Below the pieces are notes generated by a model. It made no database searches. It was not told the DNA's origin and saw only the letters and a program-made list of their open reading frames with translations. Below, piece by piece: positions 1 through 10,804 of a DNA stretch of 64,000 bases. The stretch lies in contig CM053802.1 in NCBI GenBank assembly GCA_028671895.1, positions 32,836,201 through 32,900,200 on the forward strand, read 5' to 3'. The translations under genes were made by a program, and so were the position numbers. Positions within the stretch are counted from its first letter, which is position 1, and the number at the start of each line of letters is the position of its first letter. The DNA is from Oenanthe sinensis. Lineage: Eukaryota > Streptophyta > Magnoliopsida > Apiales > Apiaceae.

Positions 1-304
1 CTGGAAATGCTCTAGCTGTTATTTGCCTACGTCCCTCTTCCTCGACAGCCCTGATCCGCTCCTCCCACCACTCGACAGGATGCACAGGGACTCGTAACTG
101 GCCTAGGGTAATGGATGGCCTATAAACTCTACGGCGAATAGGGGCACCAGCACTCCCTTAGGGTAGGTCAGGCTGAGCAGGGGGCTCAGGAATCAGCTCC
201 TCCTCGCTCTCAGAACTAGATATAACTATAGCATCATCGTCAGTATCCGAAGAAAATTCAGAGGAACCAGGAGAGGGTGGTGGTTGTGAAATAATGCCAT
301 GAGC
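1..304 (-). pseudogene. Accessory gene, second coding exon, broken in E1 and cut by the window edge
   Basis: It starts after a TATTATTGCAG acceptor at 305 and reads AHGIISQ, a Pro/Ser stretch, then the acidic motif DDDAIVISSSESEEEL. An in-frame TAA at 158-160 breaks the frame. Beyond that stop the same frame stays open to the window edge, with Gln and Trp codons at the two positions where E2 has stops. The product is hydrophilic with a possible SUMO-interaction motif and an Arg/Glu-rich, probably helical C-terminal half. I recognise no homologous family. Confidence 0.5.
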
Positions 305-484
305 CTGCAATAATATAATATGCAAAGCAAAAAGGGATAAGATCACCTTAAATCTACAGTTAAAATCCTAACGTCTATACCACTCTTCGTTATCTAATCC
401 TATCTTACCATTACTCTTTCTTCTTTTATTAAAAGATCTACTTGTTTAACTTAATCCTGGCTTGTTTCAGTGACCAAAACCTTA

Positions 485-496
485 GCTCTGATACCA
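485..496 (-). promoter_or_regulatory. Primer-binding site, initiator tRNA-Met type (E1)
   Basis: The minus strand reads TGGTATCAGAGC three bases inside the LTR end, the usual PBS complementary to the 3' end of plant initiator methionine tRNA. It lies within the intron inferred for the accessory gene. Confidence 0.9.
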
Positions 497-780
497 ACCT
501 GTAGCGCCCTCCCGACCCGGGGTCTAGATCGGGGAGTCACTAACACTCTATATGCATGCACCCTAAATAACAATAATAGAAAATACGCATAAATATGACC
601 CCGACTACTAGCCTGGACCTTTCAAGGTAATGGTATGAAACAAGCACACAACTACATTCATTTATATTTACATTTACTGCAACAAAAATAATATTACAAT
701 TCCTGAAACATCTCAAAATCTACTAATAAAAGTACAAGACTAAACAAAGTCTTTTCCTTTCAACTCTGCCTCGATCCTAC

Positions 781-857
781 CTGTTCAATCTCAGCCAGCC
801 TAGCAAAGTTCATGTATGACATATTCTTCCTGGCAGTCTGCTTAATACGGACCATGA
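781..857 (-). CDS. Accessory gene, first coding exon with histone H3-like tail (E1)
   Basis: Reading the minus strand from ATG at 855, 25 codons begin MVRIKQTARKN and end ARLAEIEQ. The exon is preceded by a good acceptor (pyrimidine-rich stretch, CTAAC, CTACAG) and ends CAG|GTAGGATC, a good donor at 781/780. After Met removal, residues 2 and 4-9 (R, K, Q, T, A, R, K) match histone H3 R2 and K4-K9. A 476-bp intron (780 down to 305) would join it in phase to the exon ending at 304. No transcript evidence is available; the gene model is inferred from splice-site conservation in E1 and E2. Confidence 0.6.
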
Positions 858-1310
858 TTCTCAAAAGCTGTAGATGTTAGAAAATAAAAGAATGAGCTAC
901 AAAAGCTCAGCAAGTAACCATATGGGTTAAAAACAGTTCTACAGGCTTATATATATTTTAAAAAAAGTCTTTTCTCAAAACCATGCTTTAAAATCATTGC
1001 TGGACCTCATTGTCCCATAATTGTAATTAAAATTCTAGTCAGGGTATGCATTACTCGCAAAACTTTCTTTTATAAAACCACTGGCAGGGTTAAATGATTT
1101 TAATAACTGGTGCAAAGTAAATAAGAAACTGGAAAGTAATAATCAATTGCAAGTATAGGAGTAATCTGCAGGGTTAGATGGATAACAGGAAGTAATTTCT
1201 AACAATTGAAATAAGTCAAATCAAGGAATATCTGACAGTTGAAGCTGTATACGACAGGTTATAACAAGGCATTTCATTATTCATTACTAATCATTTCAAA
1301 GTCCATTTGT

Positions 1311-1490
1311 ATAAAACTGTCCTTTCATTAGGACTGATTCTTTCAAAACATTTTATAAAACTGTCCTCTCATTAAGACCTTGCTTTTCAAATCATTTATA
1401 AAAACTGTCCTCTCATTAGGACCTTGCTTTTCAAATCATTTATAAAAACTGTCCTCTCATTAGGACCTTTACTGTTTAAAAACAATTATT
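1311..1490 (-). repeat. Tandem 44-45 bp subrepeats with hairpin and TATA-like box in the LTR (E1)
   Basis: There are four consecutive copies, each containing on the minus strand GGTCCTAATGAGAGGACA (inverted GTCCT/AGGAC, six-base loop), followed by TTTTATAAATGA. E2 carries three copies per LTR (about 7124-7240 and 17243-17360), and E3 has two degenerate hairpins at about 29870-29930. They lie between a G-box-like site and the accessory exon, so they could be the core promoter region. Confidence 0.6.
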
Positions 1491-1533
1491 TTGGTTGAAG
1501 TTTTCTCATAACGCCAGACAATACGGGTGATCA

Positions 1534-1540
1534 GCCACGT
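1534..1540 (-). promoter_or_regulatory. G-box/ABRE-like ACGTGGC in the LTR (E1)
   Basis: The minus strand reads TTTACGTGGCTGATCACCC in a block conserved between E1, the left E2 LTR (7306-7312) and E3 (29796-29802), roughly 95 bp upstream of a TATAAA in E3. ACGTGGC is the core of plant bZIP-binding G-box/ABRE sites. Function is inferred. Confidence 0.4.
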
Positions 1541-2986
1541 AAAGTCCCCATAACGGACTAAAGTCCCTCTGGACATAAAGAGTACTCGTAAAGGCACTTA
1601 TTGCCATTGGCCTTGGGCTATCTCATTATAGCCATTGACTATCTCATTATAGTCTTCACATAAAAAGTGCTGGACCGGTGCCATCGACAGCTAGAATTTA
1701 CATATATCATAGCCATTAATCAAAGTAGCAGCAAGAATCAAAGCAAGTCATCACAATTTCCGGTCGAACAACTTCCGATTCCACTCGGCAACTAGCATGC
1801 AACTCGCAATAAACAACTAACATCGAAACATAAACATAGACTGGTAATTAAGGGGTCTTAGGCTCAGGTGTACCATCATCGCCCTTCCACCGGCTCACCG
1901 GAGGTTCACCGCCAGTGGGGTAAAGCTTCGGGGGTACTCGTTTCAGAGTTCCTTCCACGAAGCTTCACCAAAAATCGATTACAACACAAATCCAAGCTTC
2001 GGAACATAGATATGTTATTACAAAGCCTTGCATGCAACTCCACCATTCGAACAACACAAACACGCAGCACATATATACACATATATATACGGTTACATGC
2101 AAGGTTCAAGAGAGGAAACACACAAGAATCAAACAATTTCTAGCATCAATCAATTAACTATAAGCAGAATGACATAGAAATTAATGGGGATAAGGAATCG
2201 CGGAAGAGAGACAAGGACTCGACCTGAAAACAAGAGTGCAGAACAAAGAAAATGAAAGTGGGCGGTGGCTTTTGACAAAACAAAGACAAGGGCATTCTAG
2301 TAACTTCATAATTACTAATTTCTGAATTTAAAACAATTAAAATTCGAGTTTTGAGAGAAACAGGGTTCAAAAATAAATTTTACATTTTTAAAATAAAGAT
2401 CATGAATTTAGAAGCTTCCCCATATTTTTGAAATATTTTTCTGATGAATAAAGAATTAATTAAAAATCTTTGAAGTTTTAGTGCAGAAATAGGAAATAAG
2501 AGTAGAAAAATCATTAAAAATAATTTTGGGCTCAAATAAAATAAACTTCTATTTTTCAAAAGTCTCAAAATATTTAAGAAACATTTTGGAACAGGTTTCA
2601 TGATTTTTGGACATTCCAATAATTAAATATGGAATTTAGAAGAGTAATATCTCTAGAATAAAATAGGAATAAAAGATTTATATAAAATCACTGGGACTAG
2701 AATTAAATACATCACTATTTTTAGAAAGTCTCTAAAATCACATAGAAGCTACATATAAAATTTCATAATTATTGGACACACCAATAATTTTATAAAAATC
2801 AAATAGTTACTCGATTAAGCATGGAAAATCAATTAAACACTTAATTAAATCACTTAAGCATAATGCAGTCAAACGGGCAGTCAACTAGACATATAAAATG
2901 ACCACATATCATATCTTGGCACATTGGAACACATAAATACTATAACTCATATTAATCAATTATATATAAATGTCTCGATCGTTACA

Positions 2987-4561
2987 ATCTTGGCTCATTT
3001 GAACTTGAAAACAATTCGTAACAATTTGAGGCTTTAATCATGACTCGTTCAAACTTGGAAACAGTTTGTAGCTTCATTCTTGGCTCGGTTCAACATGAAA
3101 ATAACTTGTAAACTCATGTAGGATCAATCTTGGCTCATTTGAACTTGAAAACAATTCCTAACAATTTGAAGCTTCATTCTTGACTCGTGCAAACTTTAGG
3201 ATCAATCTTGGCTCATTTGAACTTGAAAACAATTCGTAACAATTTGAGGCTTTAATCTTGACTCGTTCAAACTTGGAAACAATTTGTAGCTTCATTCTTG
3301 ACTCGTTTCAACATGAAAACAACTTGTAAACTCTTGTATGATCAATCTTGGCTCATTTAAATTTTAAAACAATTCGTAACAATTTGAGGCTTTAATTTTT
3401 ACTCGTTCAAATTTGTAAACAGTTTGTAGCTTCATTCTTGACTCGTTTCAACATGAAAACAACTTGTAAACTCTTGTAAGATCAATCTTGGCTCAATTAA
3501 ACATGAAAACAATTCGTATCAATTTGAGGCTTAATTTTTGGCTCATTTGAACATGAAAATAATTTGAGACTTCATTCTTGACTTGTTCGAACTTAGAAAC
3601 AACTTGTTGCTTCATTATTGACTCGTTTAAACATGGAAACAACTTGTAAACTCGTGTAGGATCATTCTTGGCTCATTTGAACATGAAAACATTCTGTAAC
3701 AATTTAAGACTTCATTCTTGACTCGTTCGAACTTAGAAATAACTTTTTGCTTCATTCTTCACTCGTTCGGACAGGGAAACAACTTGTAAACTCTTGTAGG
3801 ATCATTCTTGGCTTATTTGAACATGAAAGGAATTTTTGAACAGTTTGTAGCTTCATTCTTGACTCGTTTCAACATGAAAACAACTTGTAAACTCTTGTAG
3901 GATCATTCTTGGCTCATTTGATATGAAAAGAAATTGTAACAATTTGAGCTTTCATTTTTAACTTGTTCAAACTTGGAAACAACCTGCAGCTTCATTATTG
4001 ACTCGTTCGAACATGGAAACAACTTGTAAACTCTTATAGGATCATTCTTGACTCATTTGAAAATGAATATAATTTGAGGCTTCGTTCTTGACTTGTTCCA
4101 ACTCGAAAACAATTTGTAACTTCATTCATGACTCATTTGAACATAAAAACAATTTATAAACTCTTTTAGGATCATTCTTGGCTCATTTGAACATGAAAAC
4201 AAAGCATAACAATTTGAGGCTTCATTCTTGACTTGTTCAAACTAGGAAAGAACTTGTAGTTTCATTCTTGACTCGTTTCAATATGGAACCAACTTGTAAA
4301 CTCTTGTAGGATCAATCTTCGCACATTTGGACTTGAAAACAATTCGTAACAATTTGAGGATTTAATCTTGACTTGTTCAAACTTGTAAACAGTTTTTAGC
4401 TTCATTCTTGACTCGTTTCAACATGAAAACAACTTGTAAACTCTTGTAGGATCAATCTTGGCACATTTGAACTTGAAAACAATTCGTACTAATTTGAGAC
4501 TTTAATATTGACTCATTTAAATATTAAAACAATTCGTTACAATTTGAGTCTTCATTCTTTA
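2987..4561. repeat. Satellite array, left segment
   Basis: Tandem diverged units share cores such as CTTCATTCTTGACTCGTTC and GATCATTCTTGGCTCATTTG. Well-preserved stretches resolve into three related subunits of 40, 50 and 50 bp making a ~140-bp composite. The array is interrupted at 2986 by E1 and at about 4561 by the truncated copia element. No gene is seen. Confidence 0.92.
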
Positions 4562-5652
4562 CAGAGAAAATGAAGAATCTGGCATTGCATTCTACTAACA
4601 GCAAGCTGGAATCTGATGAAGATACCGAATCTGATGAAGAAATGGCACTTCTCTCAAAGAAAATCAAAAAGATGATTGAAAAGAAAAACAGAATGAAAAG
4701 AGACAAGGGTAAAGCTCTTGGTGCAAGGAGAGATTCAAAATCAAAGGATGACACCTGCTTCGAATGTTGCAAGAAAGGGCACTTCAAAAGAGATTGCTAC
4801 AAGCTGAAAAACTAGCCAAGGCAGTCTAAACAGCAAACTGATTTCAAAGACCGGAAGAAATCTAAGGCACTTCTTACCTGGAGTGATGATGAAGATTCAG
4901 CTTCTGATGATGAGTCAAGTGATGAGATGGTGAATTTGGCTCTTGTTGGCATTGATGGCTCAAGTGACACTGACTATTCTGGATCAGACACAAGTAGTGA
5001 GGTAAATTCTTTAAGTTCTGATTTACCTAATGATATTTCTCTGTTAGATGATCTAAACATGCAGGAAAAGAGTAATATCAATATGGTTGATCTTTTGGAA
5101 TTAAAGAATGAGAACTATGAGCTAGAAAAAGAAAATGTTCATCTCAAGAAGGTCATTGCCAATTTTCTAACCGAAAAGAATTCCAAATCAAACAATGGAA
5201 TCATAGCTGCTCTCAAGGAACAAATCTCTCAACTTGAAGGAAACAATCATCGAATTCAGAGAATGAATGAAACTCTCATGAAGGAACTCAGCTCGCTAAG
5301 AGCAGATCTCAAAGAAAGAAATAATAGCTTGAAAGTTTTTGAGATAAGCAAAACTGAAACTATGCTTCAAATATCTCAGCAAGCTGAAAAGATCAAGGAG
5401 ATGGAATCTGAAATCAACCAACTTTAGAAAGGAATGGGAAAGTTTGTTCATGGAGAAGAAATTCTTAAAAACATAATGAAACAAACAAAAGTCTCATCAT
5501 GCAAGGAAGGTCTTGGATCCACATCTCTACCCAAGGACAAGTCTTTGAAATATGAAGGCAAGGATGGTATTCCATATAAGTATGCTATGCCCTGGTCAAC
5601 ATGTCACAAGTGTGAGAAGAAAGGTCATCTAGCTGAAAATTGCAATGTTTAA
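4562..5652 (+). pseudogene. gag: copia gag, 5'-truncated, with stop codons
   Basis: One frame runs through the region but is broken by TAG at 4813-4815, TAG at 5425-5427 and TAA at 5650-5652. It holds two CCHC zinc knuckles (CFECCKKGHFKRDC at about 4756-4797 and CHKCEKKGHLAENC at about 5602-5643), separated by an acidic Ser/Asp-rich stretch and a long Glu/Lys/Leu coiled coil (about 5060-5424). Gag would form the particle and bind RNA. The capsid N-terminal part is missing at the left junction, so this copy cannot make a working Gag. A frameshift between 5653 and 5870 separates it from pol. Confidence 0.8.
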
Positions 5653-5861
5653 AGCAAAGTATCAGCAAGTTAGAAAAGACAGATAGCTCACTGGAAGCAA
5701 GCTGATAAGACTGGAAGAACAAGAGATAGAGCTCACAAAGTGGTCCAAATGTGGATCAAGAAATCTGATTTAAATGTTCTATATGTTCTATCAACTAATC
5801 ACGCTGGACCCAACCAAATATAGGTACCAAAACGTTGAGTTATTCATGTTTGTTTTGTAGG

Positions 5862-6313
5862 TATGTCTTGTGGCCAATGTAAAATCAAATCAATGGATCT
5901 TGGACAGTGGTTGCACTAGACATATGAGTGGAGATAAATCTCAGTTTCTTAGTCTAAAGATGAAGAAGGGTGGCAAGGTCACAATTGGTGATAGCAAAAT
6001 ACTTCCAATTCTTGGCAAAGGAACTATTGGTAATAGTATCATCTCTATCAATAAAATACAATATGTTAAAGGTCTCACTTATAATTTACTTAGTATAAGT
6101 CAGTTATTTGATGATGGTCATAAGGTTGTATTTGGTATGCATGATTGTACTATTTTTGTTTGTACTAACAAAGTCCCCCTAGTTGCTAGAAGGGAAGGAA
6201 ATATATATTTATTGAACTTTGAAGAACATGATAAATCATATTGTTTAGCAGCAGTGGACAATAATCCAGAAATTTGGCATAGAAGGCTTGGACATGCTCA
6301 TATGGAGCTTCTC
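5862..6313 (+). pseudogene. pol: copia protease and start of GAG-pre-integrase, interrupted by E2
   Basis: The frame reads NQWILDSGCTRHMSGD, with the aspartic protease catalytic DSG at about 5897-5905, then continues to IWHRRLGHAHMELL, the start of the pre-integrase/HHCC region, where E2 is inserted. The frame resumes at 20819 with NKLSAKQLV. No proper start codon is seen; pol was probably expressed from a gag-pol frame that is now shifted. Open reading to 6412 is accidental read-through into the E2 LTR. Confidence 0.85.
6309..6313. repeat. Target site duplication of E2, left copy (TTCTC)
   Basis: TTCTC here and at 20819-20823 flank E2 exactly outside the TG...CA ends. Joining the flanks through one copy restores the copia frame. 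Confidence 0.95.
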
Positions 6314-6594
6314 TGTGACGCCCTCCCGACCCGGGGTCTAGATCGGGTAGTCACTAACACTCTATATGCATGCACCCTAAATAACAATAATAGAAAATAC
6401 GCAAAAATATGACCCCGACTACTAACCTGGATCTTTCAAGGTAATGGTGTGAAACAAGCACACAACTACATTCATTTATATTTACATTTACAGTAACCAA
6501 AATAATATTACAGTTCCTGAAACATCTCAAAATCTACTAATAAAAGTACAAGACTAAACAAAGTCTTTTCCTTCTAACTCTGCCTCGATCCTAC

Positions 6595-6671
6595 CTGTTC
6601 AATCTCAGCCAGCCTAGCAAAGTTCATGTATGACATATTCTTCCTGGCAGTCTGCTTAATACGGATCATGA
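6595..6671 (-). CDS. Accessory exon with H3-like tail, 3' LTR copy of E2
   Basis: The ATG at 6669 on the minus strand begins MIRIKQTARKN; it is identical to the 5' LTR copy except Val2 is Ile. Acceptor and donor are preserved. Being in the 3' LTR, this copy has no second exon downstream, so it would be expressed only after being copied into a 5' LTR. Confidence 0.5.
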
Positions 6672-9025
6672 TTCTCAAAAGCTGTAGATGTTAGAAAATA
6701 AAAGAATGAGCTACAAAAGCTCAGCAAGTAACCATATAGGTTAAAAACAGTTCTACAGGCTTATATATAATTTAAAAAGTCTTTTCTCAAAACCATGCTT
6801 TAAAATCATTGCTGGACCTCATTGTCCCAAGATTGTAATTAAAATTCTAGTCAGGGTATGCATTACTCGCAAAACCTTCTTTTATAAAACCACTGGCAGG
6901 GTTAAATAATTTCAATAACTGCCGCAAAGTAAATAAGAAGCTGGAAAGTAATAATCAATTGCAAGTATAGGAGTAATCTGCAGGGTTAGATGGATAACAG
7001 GAAGTAATGTATAACAATTGAAACAAGGTCAACTCAAGATATGTCTGATAATTGAAGCTGTATATGACAGGTTATAACAAGGCATTTCATTATTCATTAC
7101 TAAGCATCTCAAAGTCCATTTGTATAAAACTGTCCTTTCTTTAGGACTGATTCTTTCAAAACATTTTGTAAAACTGTCCTCTCATTAGGACCTTGCTTTT
7201 CAAATCATTTATAAAAAAACTGTCCTCTCATTAGGACCTTTACTGATTAGAAACAATTCATTTTGATTGGAGTTTTCTCACAACGCCAGACAATACGGGT
7301 GATCAGCCACGTAAAGTCCCCATAACGGACTAAAGTCCCTCTGGACATAAAGAGTACTCATAAAGGCACTTATTGCCATTGGCCTTGGGCTATCTCATTA
7401 TAGCCATTGACTATCTCATTATAGTCTTCACATAAAAAGTGCTTGACCGGCGTCACTCGGCCTCTTACGCCTCCAACCTATAGGAATCCGCAGAAACCAT
7501 TTTGATCGGAATTCCTATAATAACAAAAACCTTTCTTTTTAAAGTTACCAAATCATTTGATGAAAAAGACTTCTTGAAAGTCGGATTCCATATTTAAATC
7601 CATTTTTAAGATCATTAGACAGAGGTAAATTTTATTCCAAGATAAATCTCAAAACAAGTCTTTGTTGTACTAAAGTAGGCAGAAATCTTGAACTAGGGAC
7701 CAAAACCAAGTTACAGTAGTAAAGTCAGGTTGCAGGGTCAACTCCCAGGTATAACAATATGTTTTGAAAACAGTCTTAAGGCATTTGATCATGACAGTAG
7801 TTAAATAATCACAACAGGGTACTTTTAGGGTTTAAAGTTTAAGTAAACATAATTAAGGAAAATGGTGTAGACATAAGTCATAGTTCAAAGTTACTGATTT
7901 AAGATCATTAAAACTAGGTTATAGGTTGTCGATAACAGTTCAGGGATTGAAAAGTTTAAAGTGCAATTAAAACTGGTATAAGGTTGCAGTTTAAGTAAAA
8001 CAATTAAAGTAAAGCAGGCTGTAACTTAAAACAGTTGAGATAAAGTAAAATAATCGCAGGGTCGTAAAACAGTTCATAAAACAGTGCTTAAGTTTAAAGA
8101 GATTAGGCAGTAGTTACTTGCCTTAACAAAGAATGCTACAGCTGTTGAACAGGTAGATCGCCTACACCAGACACTAACTCTCTACTTTATCTTTTCCTTT
8201 GTCCTTCACCTCAATGTCCTTCGTAGCTACACATAAATAATACTATTTCAGAATCTTATATACTCTCGACGTTCTCTTTAACGTCTAACTATTCTACCCT
8301 TTCGATAATGTAACCCTTTAACACAGATGCACAATCCACTGTAGACATACTCTGCTATAAACTCACTTCTACACTGGCAAGCAAATAGCACATAGACACA
8401 TATATTGATTCACAGTATTCTTGACTGATAGTCTTTCCTATACAGAAGTGGTGTGCCAATAATATTTTACAAAGTCGTTTTAGTTTTAGAAAATTTTGGC
8501 AGCACTTCCCCTGTAATTGGAGCTATCCGTCGGAATACAACCGACACAACCAAACATCAATGTCAATCATATACCATTATACAACCATATTTGCACCAAA
8601 TCCATATCAAACAAGCAATAGCTATAAACAATATGCAATACTATTGTCATTCAAAATGACTGAAATAATCCAAGTACCAACTGCCTAGCTATACAATCGA
8701 TTCAATTCTTAACTCACTCTTATATCATATCAACTCATGTCCACTTAGTTCATAGAAATTAGAACTCATATTGGCAATTAGTGTATGACATTCGAATATA
8801 GAATACACATATATATTCGAAAGTAATAGCTATTATGATTCTTATAATACAATCAAGCAATTACTAAACCATTTTAATAGTACCTTTAAATCATGTACTA
8901 TAAATTCCTGCTTTCAACTTATGCTAGCATACCATTAATAAAGTTACACACATAATAGGATCATAGAATTTCTAAATTAATTAATTACTGAGATTAGCAT
9001 TAGAAAATGCTTTTTAATTCGAAAA

Positions 9026-9026
9026 C

Positions 9027-9114
<88 letters not shown>

Positions 9115-9115
9115 C
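9026..9115. repeat. Interrupted TA microsatellite in the E2 3' LTR
   Basis: Alternating AT with three ACAT interruptions, about 90 bp. The 5' LTR has only about 22 bp at the same place (19147-19168). Confidence 0.95.
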
Positions 9116-10765
9116 TAAAATCAGAAAATCAGCCCTATCCTTAACTCATACATATGAAGTATGTATAGATTATGACTCAATTTCAATTCAAACAAAACCC
9201 CAACTCAATTATAGTATTTACATAACCATTCGAATATTAAATTATTCAAATAATTCAAAATTTTCGAACTAATTATAATTAATCAACATGCAGTCCTTGC
9301 ATAACCATCTAACAATTACAATGCAGTCACTAGCATTACTATTAATCGCAACCAAAGCTTAATCCTCGAACTGCAACACGCGGCCATGACCAGAAAATAC
9401 AACACCGTGACCGGAAAAATCATAATCTTATCATGCAATGCTAAACAACCATGCAATCAAGCTCTTAACATCATAATAGCAAACAAGAAATCATTACTAT
9501 ACACCACTAGCAGCAACCGCAACAATTGAAAACAAGACTCATTCGAATAATTTGGTTCGGGAAAAACAAGAAATGAACCAAAAATCTACATGCAACTCAA
9601 TTTAAGCTAACTAGCAGCATAACTATAACATTAACATAGCAATTAAGGTGTGGTAGGCTCAGGAGCACCATCACAGCCCTTCCACCGGCTCACCGGAGGT
9701 TCACCGCCGGTGGGGTAAAAATCGGAGGTGCTCGGTTTCGAGTTTCCATCAACGATCTTCACCTATTTCCTTGTTTACAAATCAGATTAGCATCTAGTAA
9801 CATGAATACAACTCTACAATTCATTGCATGCAACTTTCCCGATCAAACACACACACGCCGTACACACATATATACACACACAGTTGCATGCAAGGCTCGA
9901 GAGGAAGTCCTATGCAAGATTACAAGTCGAACTCAAAGCATAAACTAGCAATGCACACAGCAACAATGGGACAGGGAAAAATCACCTGAGGAAGAGAGGA
10001 ATGACCTGGGAATGAAGATACAGAGCAAAGAAAATGAAAGTGGGCGGTGGCTAATGTTATAAAGCTAGGGGCAAGGAAGTAATTTCACATTGCTGCTTTT
10101 CTAATTTAAAACAATTAAAAATCGAATTTTTGAGAGAAACAGGATACAAAAATAAATTTTATATTTTTAAAATAAAGATCATGAATTTATAAGCTTACCC
10201 ATATTTTTAAAATATTTTTCTGATGAATCAATAATTAGCTAAAAATCTTTGAAGTTTTAGCATAGAAATAGAAAATAAGAGTAGAAAAATCATTAAAAAT
10301 AATTTTGGGCTCAAATAAAATAAACTTCTATTTTTCAAAAGTCTCAGAATATATAAGGAACATTTTGGAAAAGATTTCATGATTTTTGGACATTCCAATA
10401 ATTAAATATGGAATTTAGAAGAGTAATATCTCTAGAATAAAATAGGAATGAAAGATTTATATAAAATCACTGGGACTAGAATTAAATACATCACCATTTT
10501 TAGAAAGTCTCTAAAATCACATAGAAGCTACATATAAAATTTCATAATTATTGGACACACCAATAATTTTATAAAAATCAAACAGTTACTCAATTAAGCA
10601 TGAAAAGTCAGTTAAGCGCTTAATTAAATCTCTTAAGCATAAAGCAGTCAAACAGACAGTCAACTAGACATATAAAATGACCACATATCATATCTTAACA
10701 CATTAAAATACATAAATCATATACCTCATATTATTCAAATAGATTTAATTATCTCGATCGTTACA

Positions 10766-10782
10766 TTCTCCCCCCCCTTAAA
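10766..10782 (-). promoter_or_regulatory. Polypurine tract of E2
   Basis: The minus strand reads TTAAGGGGGGGGAGAA directly before TGTAACG of the 3' LTR. This is the plus-strand DNA primer site used during reverse transcription. Confidence 0.92.
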
Positions 10783-10804
10783 AGATTCTGTCCCCAGAAT
10801 CAGC

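Larger units (their letters stand above)
1..2986 (-). mobile_element. Ty3/gypsy chromovirus (Tekay/Del type), element E1, 5' end only
   Basis: The minus strand carries the 5' LTR (2986 down to 500), the primer-binding site and the first ~480 bases of leader of an LTR retrotransposon; the rest lies outside the window. The leader matches the same part of E2 (16434 down to about 15930), and the LTR ends match those of E2 (TGTAACGATCGAGA at the outer end, cccgggtcgggagggcg near the inner end). The outer LTR end abuts satellite sequence at 2987, so the element sits in the satellite array. Only one flank is visible, so the target duplication cannot be confirmed. Family assignment rests on E2, whose pol and chromodomain are visible. 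Confidence 0.9.
500..2986 (-). repeat. 5' LTR of Tekay element E1 (short, 2,487 bp)
   Basis: It has TG...CA ends in element orientation, beginning TGTAACGATCGAGA and ending GGGCGCTACA. It is about 1.9 kb shorter than the E2 LTRs. Homology is lost at about 1681 (matching about 7450 in E2) and resumes at about 1800-1860 (matching about 9600 in E2), so the central part is deleted or replaced. It keeps the G-box-like site, the tandem hairpin/TATA repeats and the H3-like exon. No gene other than that exon is seen. Confidence 0.9.
4562..6313 (+). mobile_element. Ty1/copia element (SIRE/Maximus-like), left part
   Basis: This is the upstream part of a copia element lacking 5' LTR, PBS and the N-terminal part of gag; satellite passes directly into gag at about 4562. 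It continues at 20819, because E2 inserted at 6313/6314. Removing E2 and one TTCTC target copy makes the GAG-pre-integrase reading frame continuous. Assignment to the SIRE/Maximus group rests on the long gag with a coiled coil, the pol order PR-IN-RT-RNaseH, and an extra region between pol and the 3' PPT. Confidence 0.85.
6314..10765 (-). repeat. 3' LTR of E2 (4,452 bp)
   Basis: It begins (minus strand) TGTAACGATCGAGATAA and ends GGGCGTCACA. It is about 68 bp longer than its partner, essentially because of an expanded TA microsatellite at 9026-9115. It contains the H3-like exon (6595-6669), hairpin/TATA repeats (about 7124-7240) and G-box (7306-7312). An antisense 68-codon ORF at 8453-8659 is not considered a gene. 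Confidence 0.95.

Noticed and set aside
158..346. ORF starting with a hydrophobic MILSLFALHIILLQ segment, resembling a signal peptide (also 16034-16282)
   Set aside because: The hydrophobic part is read from the pyrimidine-rich intron end before the TTGCAG acceptor; the conserved coding part starts after it.
1868..2143. Overlapping ORFs of 76-91 codons on both strands in the E1 LTR
   Set aside because: Not preserved in E2 or E3, no domains, and lie in the LTR.
2987..4561. Regular short repeats resembling a CRISPR array
   Set aside because: Units are diverged, contiguous and without spacers, and the context is plant satellite DNA.
8453..8659. 68-codon plus-strand ORF present in both E2 LTRs (also 18574-18780)
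   Set aside because: Shared only because the LTRs are recent duplicates; antisense to the element and without recognisable domains.
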